6,221 nt of DNA from Candidatus Omnitrophota bacterium (GTDB lineage Bacteria > Omnitrophota > Gorgyraeia > Tantalellales > Tantalellaceae). Both the position numbers and the translations under genes were made by a program. Location of the stretch: contig JAHIZQ010000275.1 of NCBI GenBank assembly GCA_018814505.1, positions 1 through 6,221 on the forward strand, written 5' to 3'. Within the stretch, counting starts at the first letter, position 1. The number at the start of each line of letters is the position of its first letter. The notes below the pieces were generated by a model. The model was not told where the DNA came from and ran no database searches. It worked only from the letters and a program-made list of their open reading frames with translations. Positions 1 to 5,646 of the stretch are shown here, piece after piece.

Positions 1-115
1 AAAAAAGGAAGCATTGATGTTGCCTCCGATAGATTTAGAGGCACTGTCAAAAAATATGGATTTTTGTGACCAGGGGGGTAATGATGTGTTGCTCGATCCC
101 ATTCGTAGAATTTGA
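1..115 (+). other. Window-edge open frames, possible 3' end of an upstream gene
   Basis: Two + strand frames enter the window open. Frame 1 runs 22 codons to TGA at 67-69 and ends in residues SDRFRGTVKKYGFL. Frame 2 runs 37 codons to TGA at 113-115 and ends DVLLDPIRRI. Both are too short to assign to a family, and I recognise neither. At most one is likely to be the true C-terminus of an upstream gene. The strong promoter that follows at 121-148 fits a gene boundary here. No intrinsic terminator is visible between the stops and that promoter. Confidence 0.2.
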
Positions 116-120
116 GGAAC

Positions 121-148
121 TTGACAAGAGAATGTTTTAGTTTATAAT
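121..148 (+). promoter_or_regulatory. Consensus sigma-70 promoter upstream of gcvT
   Basis: A perfect -35 hexamer TTGACA (121-126) is followed after 16 bases by a perfect -10 hexamer TATAAT (143-148). Reading the -10 as ATAATA at 144-149 gives 17-base spacing. Transcription would begin near 155 and run into gcvT, giving a leader of about 244 bases. I see no other convincing promoter between here and the gcvT start, so this is the best candidate for driving the gcv cluster. It could instead serve a short independent RNA, since the leader is long. Confidence 0.6.
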
Positions 149-154
149 AAAAGA

Positions 155-398
155 AGTGCAACTGGCGTTTTGGCCTGAAGAATATCTATCCAGGGTTTTT
201 CAATAAACCTGATCCGGGCCATACCGCGTTTTCCGCGGATGTAGTAGATAACTACAAGGGAGCAAAATAGACAAAAATCGATCGCCTGGGTTTTTGCTGT
301 TTTAGTTTTGTCCAAAAAAAAGCGAACAAAAAATCTTTGGGTGGGGTAATAAATGAGGAAAAAAATAAACCAAAGACTTTTTAACCGCGGATGTAGTC
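155..398 (+). promoter_or_regulatory. Long structured 5' leader of the gcv cluster (candidate cis-regulatory RNA)
   Basis: This stretch has no confident gene. It can form several consecutive hairpins: a bulged stem pairing 188-198 with 205-213, an all-GC 5-bp stem pairing CCGCG 224-228 with CGCGG 234-238, and GTAGT 241-245 pairing with ACTAC 251-255. A further stem lies nearer gcvT at 328-382. Glycine riboswitches often precede gcv operons, but I do not see their conserved GGAGAG and ACTCTCAGG-type segments, so I do not call one. A frame without ATG, open 151-270 and ending in residues DPGHTAFSADVVDNYKGAK, also crosses the region and could be a decayed gene end. A protein remnant and a structured RNA are competing explanations. 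Confidence 0.35.
328..382 (+). promoter_or_regulatory. Terminator-like or attenuator-like inverted repeat just before gcvT
   Basis: AAAAAATCTTTGG (328-340) pairs with CCAAAGACTTTTT (370-382) with one A-C mismatch. The core is a perfect 7-bp stem TCTTTGG/CCAAAGA. The right arm runs into CTTTTT, resembling the U-tract of an intrinsic terminator, and ends 16 bases before the gcvT ATG. The loop is 29 bases and the stem is AU-rich, which is weak for a terminator. It could be a conditional attenuator or simply chance pairing in A/T-rich DNA. Confidence 0.25.
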
Positions 399-1487
399 AT
401 GTCTGAAAAAAAATACAATTTAAAAAAGACTCCTTTATACAATAAACATATCGAATTAGGCGCTAAAATGGTGCCTTTTTCAGGATGGAATATGCCTGTA
501 CAGTATACCAGCATTATTGATGAGCATATTCATACCAGAACCAAAGCGGGCTTGTTTGATATTTGTCATATGGGCGAGTTTTTTCTAAAGGGGCCGCATG
601 CGGAAGAAGAACTTGAAAGATTAGTAACTTGCCGGATAAGCGATATGCCTGAAGGGAAATGCCGGTATGGGTTTATGCTTAACGAAAAAGGCGGCATAAT
701 AGATGACCTTATTGTTTTTAAAATATCTTCGGAAGAGTTTAAACTTGTGGTAAACGCCGGAACTATTGAAAAAGACAAGAAATGGATTATGTCACGGATT
801 TCTTCAAAAGATATGTTCGCGGACGAATCTGAAAAAATAGCTAAACTTGATATTCAAGGTCCATTGTCGGATGTCATAGTAGATAATGTTTTTAAAAATG
901 GCGTTACGCAAGATTTAAAAAGATATCATTTTAAATATGTTGATTTTGCGGGAGTGAAAGTTTTGCTTTCAAGGACAGGATACACGGGTGAACTTGGATA
1001 TGAACTATTTTTTTCGGCGTCTTTCGCAGAAAATATTTGGGATATGTTTATAAAAAGTGATGAAGTAAAACCAATAGGCTTAGGCGCGCGTGACACGTTA
1101 CGTATGGAAATGGGGTATTCACTTTATGGCAGTGATATAGATGAAAACCATTCACCATTCGAAGCGAATTTGGATAAGTTTGTATTTATGGAAAAATGTT
1201 TTATTGGTAAAGACGCTCTTTTGAAACAAAGCGAATATGGTTTTAGCCGCGTATTAAAAGGATTTGTTTGCGAAACCAGGCGTTGCGCGCGAAGCCATTT
1301 TAATGTAGTTTCAGGAGGAAACGTTATTGGGGAAGTGACAAGCGGAAGTTTTTCACCTTGCCTGAAAAAAGGCATAGGATTGTGTCGCGTGGAGAAAACT
1401 TTTGCCGTTCAAGATACTCCGGTTATACTTACTGACGGTAAAATTGACGTGCCCGCAAAAATAAAAGATGTACCGCTCTTGAAGTGA
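399..1487 (+). CDS. gcvT: Glycine cleavage system T protein (aminomethyltransferase)
   Basis: This cytoplasmic enzyme takes the aminomethyl group held on lipoyl-GcvH, releases ammonia and forms 5,10-methylenetetrahydrofolate. The 362-residue length is normal for the family. Visible hallmarks in order are KMVPFSGWNMPVQY (23-36), GLFDICHMGE (51-60), MLNEKGGIIDDLIV (93-106) with the Asp pair at 102-103 that contains the catalytic aspartate, LDIQGP (150-155), SRTGYTGELGYEL (191-203), GLGARDTLRMEMG (227-239) and the C-terminal TSGSFSPCLKKGIGL (314-328). The N-terminus starting at this ATG aligns naturally with family members. Its ribosome binding site is poor, only GGA at 389-391, in contrast to gcvH. 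It is separated from gcvH by 169 bases holding a palindromic repeat. Several cysteines (78, 88, 291, 296, 321) sit at positions I do not recall as conserved. Confidence 0.96.
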   Translation: MSEKKYNLKKTPLYNKHIELGAKMVPFSGWNMPVQYTSIIDEHIHTRTKAGLFDICHMGEFFLKGPHAEEELERLVTCRISDMPEGKCRYGFMLNEKGGIIDDLIVFKISSEEFKLVVNAGTIEKDKKWIMSRISSKDMFADESEKIAKLDIQGPLSDVIVDNVFKNGVTQDLKRYHFKYVDFAGVKVLLSRTGYTGELGYELFFSASFAENIWDMFIKSDEVKPIGLGARDTLRMEMGYSLYGSDIDENHSPFEANLDKFVFMEKCFIGKDALLKQSEYGFSRVLKGFVCETRRCARSHFNVVSGGNVIGEVTSGSFSPCLKKGIGLCRVEKTFAVQDTPVILTDGKIDVPAKIKDVPLLK

Positions 1488-1517
1488 TTGAACTGCATGT
1501 AACATGGGGGCATAAGA

Positions 1518-1629
1518 AAATCCCCCTAACCCCCTTTTTCAAAGGGGGAACTACTTTGGGAGTTCAACATTTCTCGATCTTTTTCATTCCTACGTTTCCC
1601 CCCTTTGAAAAAGGGGGTTAGGGGGATTT
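1518..1629. repeat. Palindromic REP/MITE-like element between gcvT and gcvH
   Basis: The arms at 1518-1548 and 1599-1629 are exact reverse complements over 31 bases, separated by 50 bases. Just inside the arms the match continues except for one extra C at 1598. Each arm also contains its own small hairpin: CCCCCTTT pairs with AAAGGGGG around a TTC or GAA loop. The arm pattern (runs of five C/G around TAA/TTA and TTTTTCAAA) resembles dispersed C/G-run repeats known from many bacterial genomes. No transposase frame lies inside, so any mobility would be in trans. In RNA the whole could form a very stable 31-bp stem or two separate stems. It ends 14 bases before the gcvH Shine-Dalgarno site. Confidence 0.88.
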
Positions 1630-1643
1630 GGTTATTAAATAAG

Positions 1644-1650
1644 AAGGAGG
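1644..1650 (+). promoter_or_regulatory. Strong ribosome binding site of gcvH
   Basis: AAGGAGG sits 6 bases before the gcvH ATG at 1657. It is the strongest Shine-Dalgarno sequence in the window and fixes the gcvH start. It lies outside the palindromic repeat, so initiation can occur even if the repeat is folded. Confidence 0.85.
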
Positions 1651-1656
1651 CATATA

Positions 1657-2040
1657 ATGGTACCGCAAGAATTAAAGTATACAAAAGAACATGAATGGGT
1701 TAGGGTTGAAAATGGCGAGGCGGTTATTGGAATTACGGATCACGCTCAATCAGAACTAGGTGACATTACTTTTGTTGAACTTCCGCAAAAGGACACAGAA
1801 ATCAAAAAAACGGAAGCGTTATCAACAATAGAATCAGTAAAAGCGGCAAGTGAAGTTTACGCGCCGTTATCCGGGAAAATAACCGAGGTTAATGAAATGT
1901 TAAACGAAAAACCGGAAATTATAAATGAATCACCCTATACTAAAGGTTGGATCTGCCGCATTCATACTGCCGATATTTCGGAAGTGAATACGCTTTTATC
2001 TGCTACAGATTACGAAATATATTTAAAGGAGAACGAATAG
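1657..2040 (+). CDS. gcvH: Glycine cleavage system H protein (lipoyl carrier)
   Basis: GcvH is the small cytoplasmic shuttle whose lipoyl-lysine arm carries the aminomethyl intermediate from the P protein to the T protein and is then reoxidised by the L protein. The 127-residue length is typical. The N-terminus reads YTKEHEWVR (8-16), followed by GITDHAQSELGDITFVELP (25-43). The lipoylation motif is TIESVKAASEVYAPLSG (57-73), with Lys62 as the attachment site. The C-terminal region contains NEKPEIINESPYTKGWICRI (83-102). A strong AAGGAGG site supports the ATG. Its stop codon TAG shares its last base with the GTG start of gcvPA, so the two are probably translationally coupled. The ligase-like gene at the end of the cluster is the likely modifier of Lys62. 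Confidence 0.98.
   Translation: MVPQELKYTKEHEWVRVENGEAVIGITDHAQSELGDITFVELPQKDTEIKKTEALSTIESVKAASEVYAPLSGKITEVNEMLNEKPEIINESPYTKGWICRIHTADISEVNTLLSATDYEIYLKENE
2025..2032 (+). promoter_or_regulatory. Ribosome binding site deciding the gcvPA GTG start
   Basis: AAAGGAGA lies inside the last codons of gcvH, with the GTG at 2040 eight bases after GGAG. It favours GTG 2040 over the in-frame ATG at 1947, which would overlap gcvH by 31 codons and add residues unlike the family. Confidence 0.8.
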
Positions 2041-3383
2041 TGAATTATATCCCGCAATCTGATGCCGACAGAAAAGAAATGTTAAAAGCCATTGGGATAT
2101 CCTCGGGTGATATTAACGAACTTTTTAAAGGTATTCCGGAAAGCCTTAAAGCTTCTTCTTTTGATTTACCTGCAGGTAAATCCGAATTTGAAGTCGAAAA
2201 ATATATTAAACAGCTGGCGAAGAAAAATGCTTCGGAACTAATTACTTTTGTTGGCGGAGGATTTTATGACCATTATATTCCCGCGGCAATAGATTCTATT
2301 GTGTCGCGTTCTGAGTTTTATACGGCATATACGCCTTATCAACCGGAAGCTTCGCAAGGTACTTTGCAGGCAATTTATGAGTACCAAAGTGCAATATGTC
2401 GGTTAACCGGCATGGAAGCCTCTAACGCTTCGCTTTATGATGGAGGTACGGCTCTTTATGAAGCCGCTATGATGGCGATACGAGTAACAGGGCGCAACAA
2501 GATTATTATGGATGGCGGGGTTAACCCCATATACAGGAAAATGTTGTATTCATATACGACTAATTTATCAATTGAATTTATTGAGACGCCGGTAACGCAC
2601 GGGCAAAGTAACCGCGGAGAAATAGAAAAATATTTGGATGATAAAACAGCCGCGGTCATTTTGCAGAATCCGAATTTTTTTGGAGCTATTGACGATCATA
2701 CTGATATAGTCGATGTGTGTCATAAGTTTGGCGCGCTTGTTGTGGAGAGTGTATATCCTATCTCCTTAGGTGTTTTGAAGTCGCCTGGTGAAATGGGAAT
2801 AGATATTGCAACCGGCGAAGGACAAAGTTTAGGAATACCACTTTCTTTCGGTGGGCCGTATCTCGGATTTATGGCGGTTAAGAAAAAATTTGTGCGAAAA
2901 ATGCCGGGTAGGATTGTCGGCATAACGCATGATGATGAATTGCGTAGAGGGTTTGTGCTGACTTTACAGACAAGAGAACAGCACATACGCAGAGAAAAAG
3001 CTACGTCAAACATTTGTTCCAATGAAGCGTTATGCGCTCTGCGCGCTTTAATCTATATGTGTCTCATAGGAAAAGACGGGCTAAAGAAAGTTGCCCAGCT
3101 TTGCATGGATAAATGTGAATACGCGAAACAGAAACTGGAAACCATAAAAGGAGTGGAAGTTAAAAGGAGTTCGCCGACATTTAATGAGTTTATAATAAGA
3201 CTGCCCAAAAACCCTAACGAAATTATCGGTAAACTGATTGAAAAAAAGATTGCCGCTGGGTTTCCTTTAGGCAGGTATTACAAAGAAATGGATTGTTACA
3301 TGCTTGTGGCTGTGACAGAAAAAAGAACCAAACAGGAAATAGCGTTATTCGCGGAGGCTTTGGAGGACGCGTTATGGAACTGA
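2040..3383 (+). CDS. gcvPA: Glycine dehydrogenase (decarboxylating) subunit 1 (P protein, alpha half)
   Basis: This is the N-terminal half of the split PLP-dependent P protein. It pairs with GcvPB to decarboxylate glycine and load the aminomethyl group onto lipoyl-GcvH. From the GTG start it is 447 residues, the usual GcvPA size. The family-like N-terminus is NYIPQSDADRKEMLKAIGI. Recognisable blocks are FVGGGFYDHYIPAAI (70-84), YTPYQPEASQGTLQAIYEYQ (97-116), DGGTALYEAAMMA (134-146), GEGQSLGIPLSFGGPYLGFM (259-278) and LQTREQHIRREKATSNICSN (309-328). This half lacks the PLP lysine, as expected. The GTG overlaps the gcvH stop by one base. The 3' end overlaps gcvPB by 10 bases, consistent with coupled, roughly equal synthesis of the two subunits. 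No frameshift or missing block is seen. Confidence 0.97.
   Translation: MNYIPQSDADRKEMLKAIGISSGDINELFKGIPESLKASSFDLPAGKSEFEVEKYIKQLAKKNASELITFVGGGFYDHYIPAAIDSIVSRSEFYTAYTPYQPEASQGTLQAIYEYQSAICRLTGMEASNASLYDGGTALYEAAMMAIRVTGRNKIIMDGGVNPIYRKMLYSYTTNLSIEFIETPVTHGQSNRGEIEKYLDDKTAAVILQNPNFFGAIDDHTDIVDVCHKFGALVVESVYPISLGVLKSPGEMGIDIATGEGQSLGIPLSFGGPYLGFMAVKKKFVRKMPGRIVGITHDDELRRGFVLTLQTREQHIRREKATSNICSNEALCALRALIYMCLIGKDGLKKVAQLCMDKCEYAKQKLETIKGVEVKRSSPTFNEFIIRLPKNPNEIIGKLIEKKIAAGFPLGRYYKEMDCYMLVAVTEKRTKQEIALFAEALEDALWN
3362..3366 (+). promoter_or_regulatory. Ribosome binding site deciding the gcvPB start
   Basis: GGAGG within the end of gcvPA stands 7 bases before ATG 3374. This start gives the family-like N-terminus MELIFEKSRPGR. 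The longer in-frame reading from ATG 3293 would add 27 residues (CGCDRKK...) unlike GcvPB and overlap gcvPA by 91 bases. Confidence 0.8.
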
Positions 3384-4816
3384 TATTTGAAAAATCCAGA
3401 CCCGGAAGAATAGGCGTAGTTTTTCCGGAAAAAGATGTGCCTGTAACATGTGTCTTGGAGACGAAATATAAAAGAAACGCTACTGCTGAACTTCCTTCAG
3501 TTTCAGAACCCGAAGTTGTAAGGCATTTTACAAAGTTATCTAAAATGAATTTCGGAGTGGATTCCAATTTTTATCCATTAGGGTCATGTACAATGAAATA
3601 TAACCCTAAATTTACTGAAAAAATAGCTCAAATTGAAGATTTTACAGCGCTTCATCCTTTAAGCCCCCAGCTTGTGCGTGGAAGTATGCTTACGCAGGGC
3701 GCTTTGGAGATAATCAGTAACCTTGAGGGCGCTTTATGCGAGATTACAGGTATGGACGCTTTTACAACTCAGCCTATGGCCGGCGCGCATGGCGAACTTG
3801 CGGGTGTTATGCTGATAGCCGCGTATCATAAGCAAAAAGGAAACAACAAAAAATGTATATTAATTCCGGATTCAGGGCATGGGACTAACCCTGCTTCCGC
3901 GGCGATCGCGGGGTATATCGTAAAAAGTATTCCTTCTGACGCGAAAGGCGTTATGGATCTTAATAAATTTAAACATGCCTTAAATGATGATGTAGCAGGC
4001 GTTATGCTGACATGTCCTAACACTCTGGGAATATTTAACCCGCATATAAAAGAGATTACAGATTTAACTCATTCTTCCGGCGGATTAATGTATTATGACG
4101 GGGCTAATTTGAACGCGATTTTAGGAAAAGTGCGGCCGGGAGACTTGGGGTTTGATGTGGTGCATATTAATTTGCATAAAACTTTCGCGACTCCTCATGG
4201 TGGCGGCGGGCCGGGAGCCGGGCCGGTAGGGGTAAAAAAAGAACTGATACCTTTTTTGCCCGTACCTCGCGTTATTAAACGTAATGACGGAACTTTTGCT
4301 TTGGATTTTGAAGAAGAACTTTCTATCGGATATATTTCGCCCTTTTATGGAAACTTCGGAGTAATGCTTAAAGCATACGCGTATATTCTCGTTTTAGGTA
4401 AACAGGGATTAATTGATGTAAGTGAAAACGCTGTTTTAAACGCGAATTATTTAAAATATTATCTTTCAAAATATTATGACGTGCCTTATGGAGAAAATTG
4501 TTTGCATGAATTTGTTTTGTCTGGCGAGAAGCAAGCGAAAAAAGGCGTTCATGCTATAGATATAGCTAAAGCTTTAATAGATAAAGGAATACATCCTCCG
4601 ACAGTTTATTTTCCGCTGATTGTCAAAGAAGCTATGATGATTGAACCGACAGAGACGGAATCAAAAGAAACTTTAGACGAATTTATCTCTGTTATGGCCG
4701 AGATATCGCGTTTGGCGGAAGAGACCCCTGAAATTTTTAAAACTTTCCCAAAGACCACGCCCGTAGGGCGGTTAGATGAAGTTAAAGCCGCGCGAGATAT
4801 GAACATTTCCGGTTAA
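3374..4816 (+). CDS. gcvPB: Glycine dehydrogenase (decarboxylating) subunit 2 (P protein, PLP-lysine half)
   Basis: GcvPB is the C-terminal half of the split glycine decarboxylase and carries the PLP Schiff-base lysine. From ATG 3374 it is 480 residues, normal for the family. Landmarks are LSKMNFGVDSNFYPLGSCTM (55-74), YNPKF (76-80), MAGAHGELAG (135-144), IPDSGHGTNPASA (164-176), MLTCPNTLGIF (211-221), YYDGANLNAI (240-249) and HINLHKTFATPHGGGGPGAG (264-283), in which Lys269 is the predicted PLP lysine. YISPFYGNFG (320-329) and HPPTVYFPLIV (407-417) follow. The 10-base overlap with gcvPA supports coupled translation and a heteromeric GcvPA/GcvPB enzyme. No terminator is seen in the 75 bases before the next gene, so the ligase-like gene is probably on the same transcript. 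Confidence 0.98.
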   Translation: MELIFEKSRPGRIGVVFPEKDVPVTCVLETKYKRNATAELPSVSEPEVVRHFTKLSKMNFGVDSNFYPLGSCTMKYNPKFTEKIAQIEDFTALHPLSPQLVRGSMLTQGALEIISNLEGALCEITGMDAFTTQPMAGAHGELAGVMLIAAYHKQKGNNKKCILIPDSGHGTNPASAAIAGYIVKSIPSDAKGVMDLNKFKHALNDDVAGVMLTCPNTLGIFNPHIKEITDLTHSSGGLMYYDGANLNAILGKVRPGDLGFDVVHINLHKTFATPHGGGGPGAGPVGVKKELIPFLPVPRVIKRNDGTFALDFEEELSIGYISPFYGNFGVMLKAYAYILVLGKQGLIDVSENAVLNANYLKYYLSKYYDVPYGENCLHEFVLSGEKQAKKGVHAIDIAKALIDKGIHPPTVYFPLIVKEAMMIEPTETESKETLDEFISVMAEISRLAEETPEIFKTFPKTTPVGRLDEVKAARDMNISG

Positions 4817-4834
4817 TCAGTAGGGCGGAGAAAG

Positions 4835-4876
4835 ATGCCTCGTTGCGAGAGCTTCTTTCTTACAGAAATTATGTGA
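4835..4876 (+). other. Possible 13-codon upstream ORF before the ligase-like gene
   Basis: ATG 4835 opens a 13-residue frame (MPRCESFFLTEIM) ending at TGA 4874-4876. GGCGGAG at 4824-4830 gives a usable ribosome site four bases upstream. It is in the same frame as the ligase-like gene, whose start lies 6 to 15 bases after the TGA. It could help re-initiation there, could be a remnant of a longer N-terminus, or may be chance. Its first part also holds a small hairpin (CTCG 4839-4842 with CGAG 4846-4849). No conservation can be judged. Confidence 0.2.
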
Positions 4877-4878
4877 CG

Positions 4879-4885
4879 AAAGGTG
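4879..4885 (+). promoter_or_regulatory. Ribosome binding site favouring a TTG start for the ligase-like gene
   Basis: AAAGGTG is the only purine-rich SD-like stretch here. It stands 6 bases before TTG 4892. The in-frame GTG at 4883 lies inside it and would have no ribosome site of its own. Confidence 0.5.
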
Positions 4886-4891
4886 TTTACT

Positions 4892-5617
4892 TTGCAGATT
4901 GTTGAAGATTTCGCGGAAAATCCTGAAGAAAAAATTGCTTTAGATGAACTGCTTCTAGATAAAGCTGAAAGAGGAGAAGTAGGGGAAACTCTGAGATTCT
5001 GGAGCAGTAATAAATATTTTATTGTTGTAGGCAGATCCGGTAAAGTGTCTGAAGAATGCTATGTTAAACTTTGTCGAGATGAAAACGTAAAAATAATAAG
5101 GCGCGTTTCCGGAGGCGGAACGGTTTTGCAGGGACCGGGATGCCTGAATTGGTCCGCGGTTATTTCGTACGCGAGAAATGAAAAGTATCGAAATATAAAT
5201 GGTTCTTATAGGAGTATATTGGAACCCGTTACGAATAGGTTGAAAGATAAGGGATTTAATGCGTCTTTTTTTCCAATTTCTGATATCGCGCTAAACGAAA
5301 AAAAAATATCAGGCAACGCGCAGGCAAGAAAACGTAAATATTTCTTGCACCATGGGACTTTTTTATTGGATTTTGATCTAGACAAAGTATCCCATTATCT
5401 TCAATACCCGCCGAAAGAACCGGATTACCGGCAAAAACGAGGCCATAAAGATTTTTTGGCAAATATTTATATTTCATGTGAAGAATTGAAAGAAATAATC
5501 ATGAAAACATTTTGCGTTTTTGAAAATATTTGGCGGCCTTCCGAAAAAGATATGCTTGAACTTAAAGGATATGCCGAAAAGAAATATTTGAACGTGGATT
5601 GGAACTATGCTTTTTAA
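4892..5617 (+). CDS. lplA: Lipoate-protein ligase / octanoyltransferase family protein (LplA-like, no accessory domain)
   Basis: This belongs to the biotin/lipoate A/B ligase fold. It probably attaches lipoate or octanoate to GcvH Lys62. From TTG 4892 it is 241 residues (MQIVEDFAENPEEKIALDELL), or 244 from GTG 4883. In the 244-residue numbering the signatures are the acyl-adenylate binding block RRVSGGGTVLQGPGCLNWS (73-91), the lysine motif NEKKISGNAQ (138-147) with Lys141 as the likely catalytic lysine, and HHGTFLLDFD (156-165). The protein ends at KKYLNVDWNYAF, about where the catalytic domain of E. coli LplA ends, so the C-terminal accessory domain of that roughly 338-residue enzyme is missing. 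It may therefore be a ligase needing a separate LplB-like partner, an octanoyl/lipoyl transferase of the LipM/LipL kind, or a short stand-alone ligase. It lies 75 bases after gcvPB with no terminator between. The symbol is by similarity only. Confidence 0.85.
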   Translation: MQIVEDFAENPEEKIALDELLLDKAERGEVGETLRFWSSNKYFIVVGRSGKVSEECYVKLCRDENVKIIRRVSGGGTVLQGPGCLNWSAVISYARNEKYRNINGSYRSILEPVTNRLKDKGFNASFFPISDIALNEKKISGNAQARKRKYFLHHGTFLLDFDLDKVSHYLQYPPKEPDYRQKRGHKDFLANIYISCEELKEIIMKTFCVFENIWRPSEKDMLELKGYAEKKYLNVDWNYAF

Positions 5618-5646
5618 AATCAAAAAAATTATTTCCCGCCAAAAAT

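Noticed and set aside
155..398. Canonical glycine riboswitch in front of gcvT
   Set aside because: Expected from context, but the conserved aptamer segments (GGAGAG-type and ACTCTCAGG-type) are not seen on the + strand of the leader. Only a general structured leader is claimed.
566..778. Antisense open frame inside gcvT
   Set aside because: It is a shadow of gcvT coding sequence, with no ribosome site or domain signal. The same holds for the antisense frames inside gcvPA, gcvPB and the ligase-like gene.
1518..1629. Simple intrinsic terminator after gcvT
   Set aside because: The C/G arms could form hairpins, but no T tract follows either stem in the + direction and the 31-base arms with a 50-base spacer fit a dispersed palindromic repeat better. 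Some effect on transcription remains possible.
1518..1629. CRISPR array
   Set aside because: There are only two arms and they are in inverted, not direct, orientation, with a single 50-base spacer.
1947..2039. Longer gcvPA start at ATG 1947
   Set aside because: It would overlap gcvH by 31 codons, lacks family similarity in the added residues, and a good SD points to GTG 2040.
3293..3373. Longer gcvPB start at ATG 3293
   Set aside because: The extra 27 residues are out-of-frame reading of gcvPA. The SD at 3362-3366 and family alignment support ATG 3374.
5618..5646. Bidirectional terminator between the convergent genes
   Set aside because: The 29-base gap is A/T-rich but contains no clear GC stem, so no terminator can be supported.
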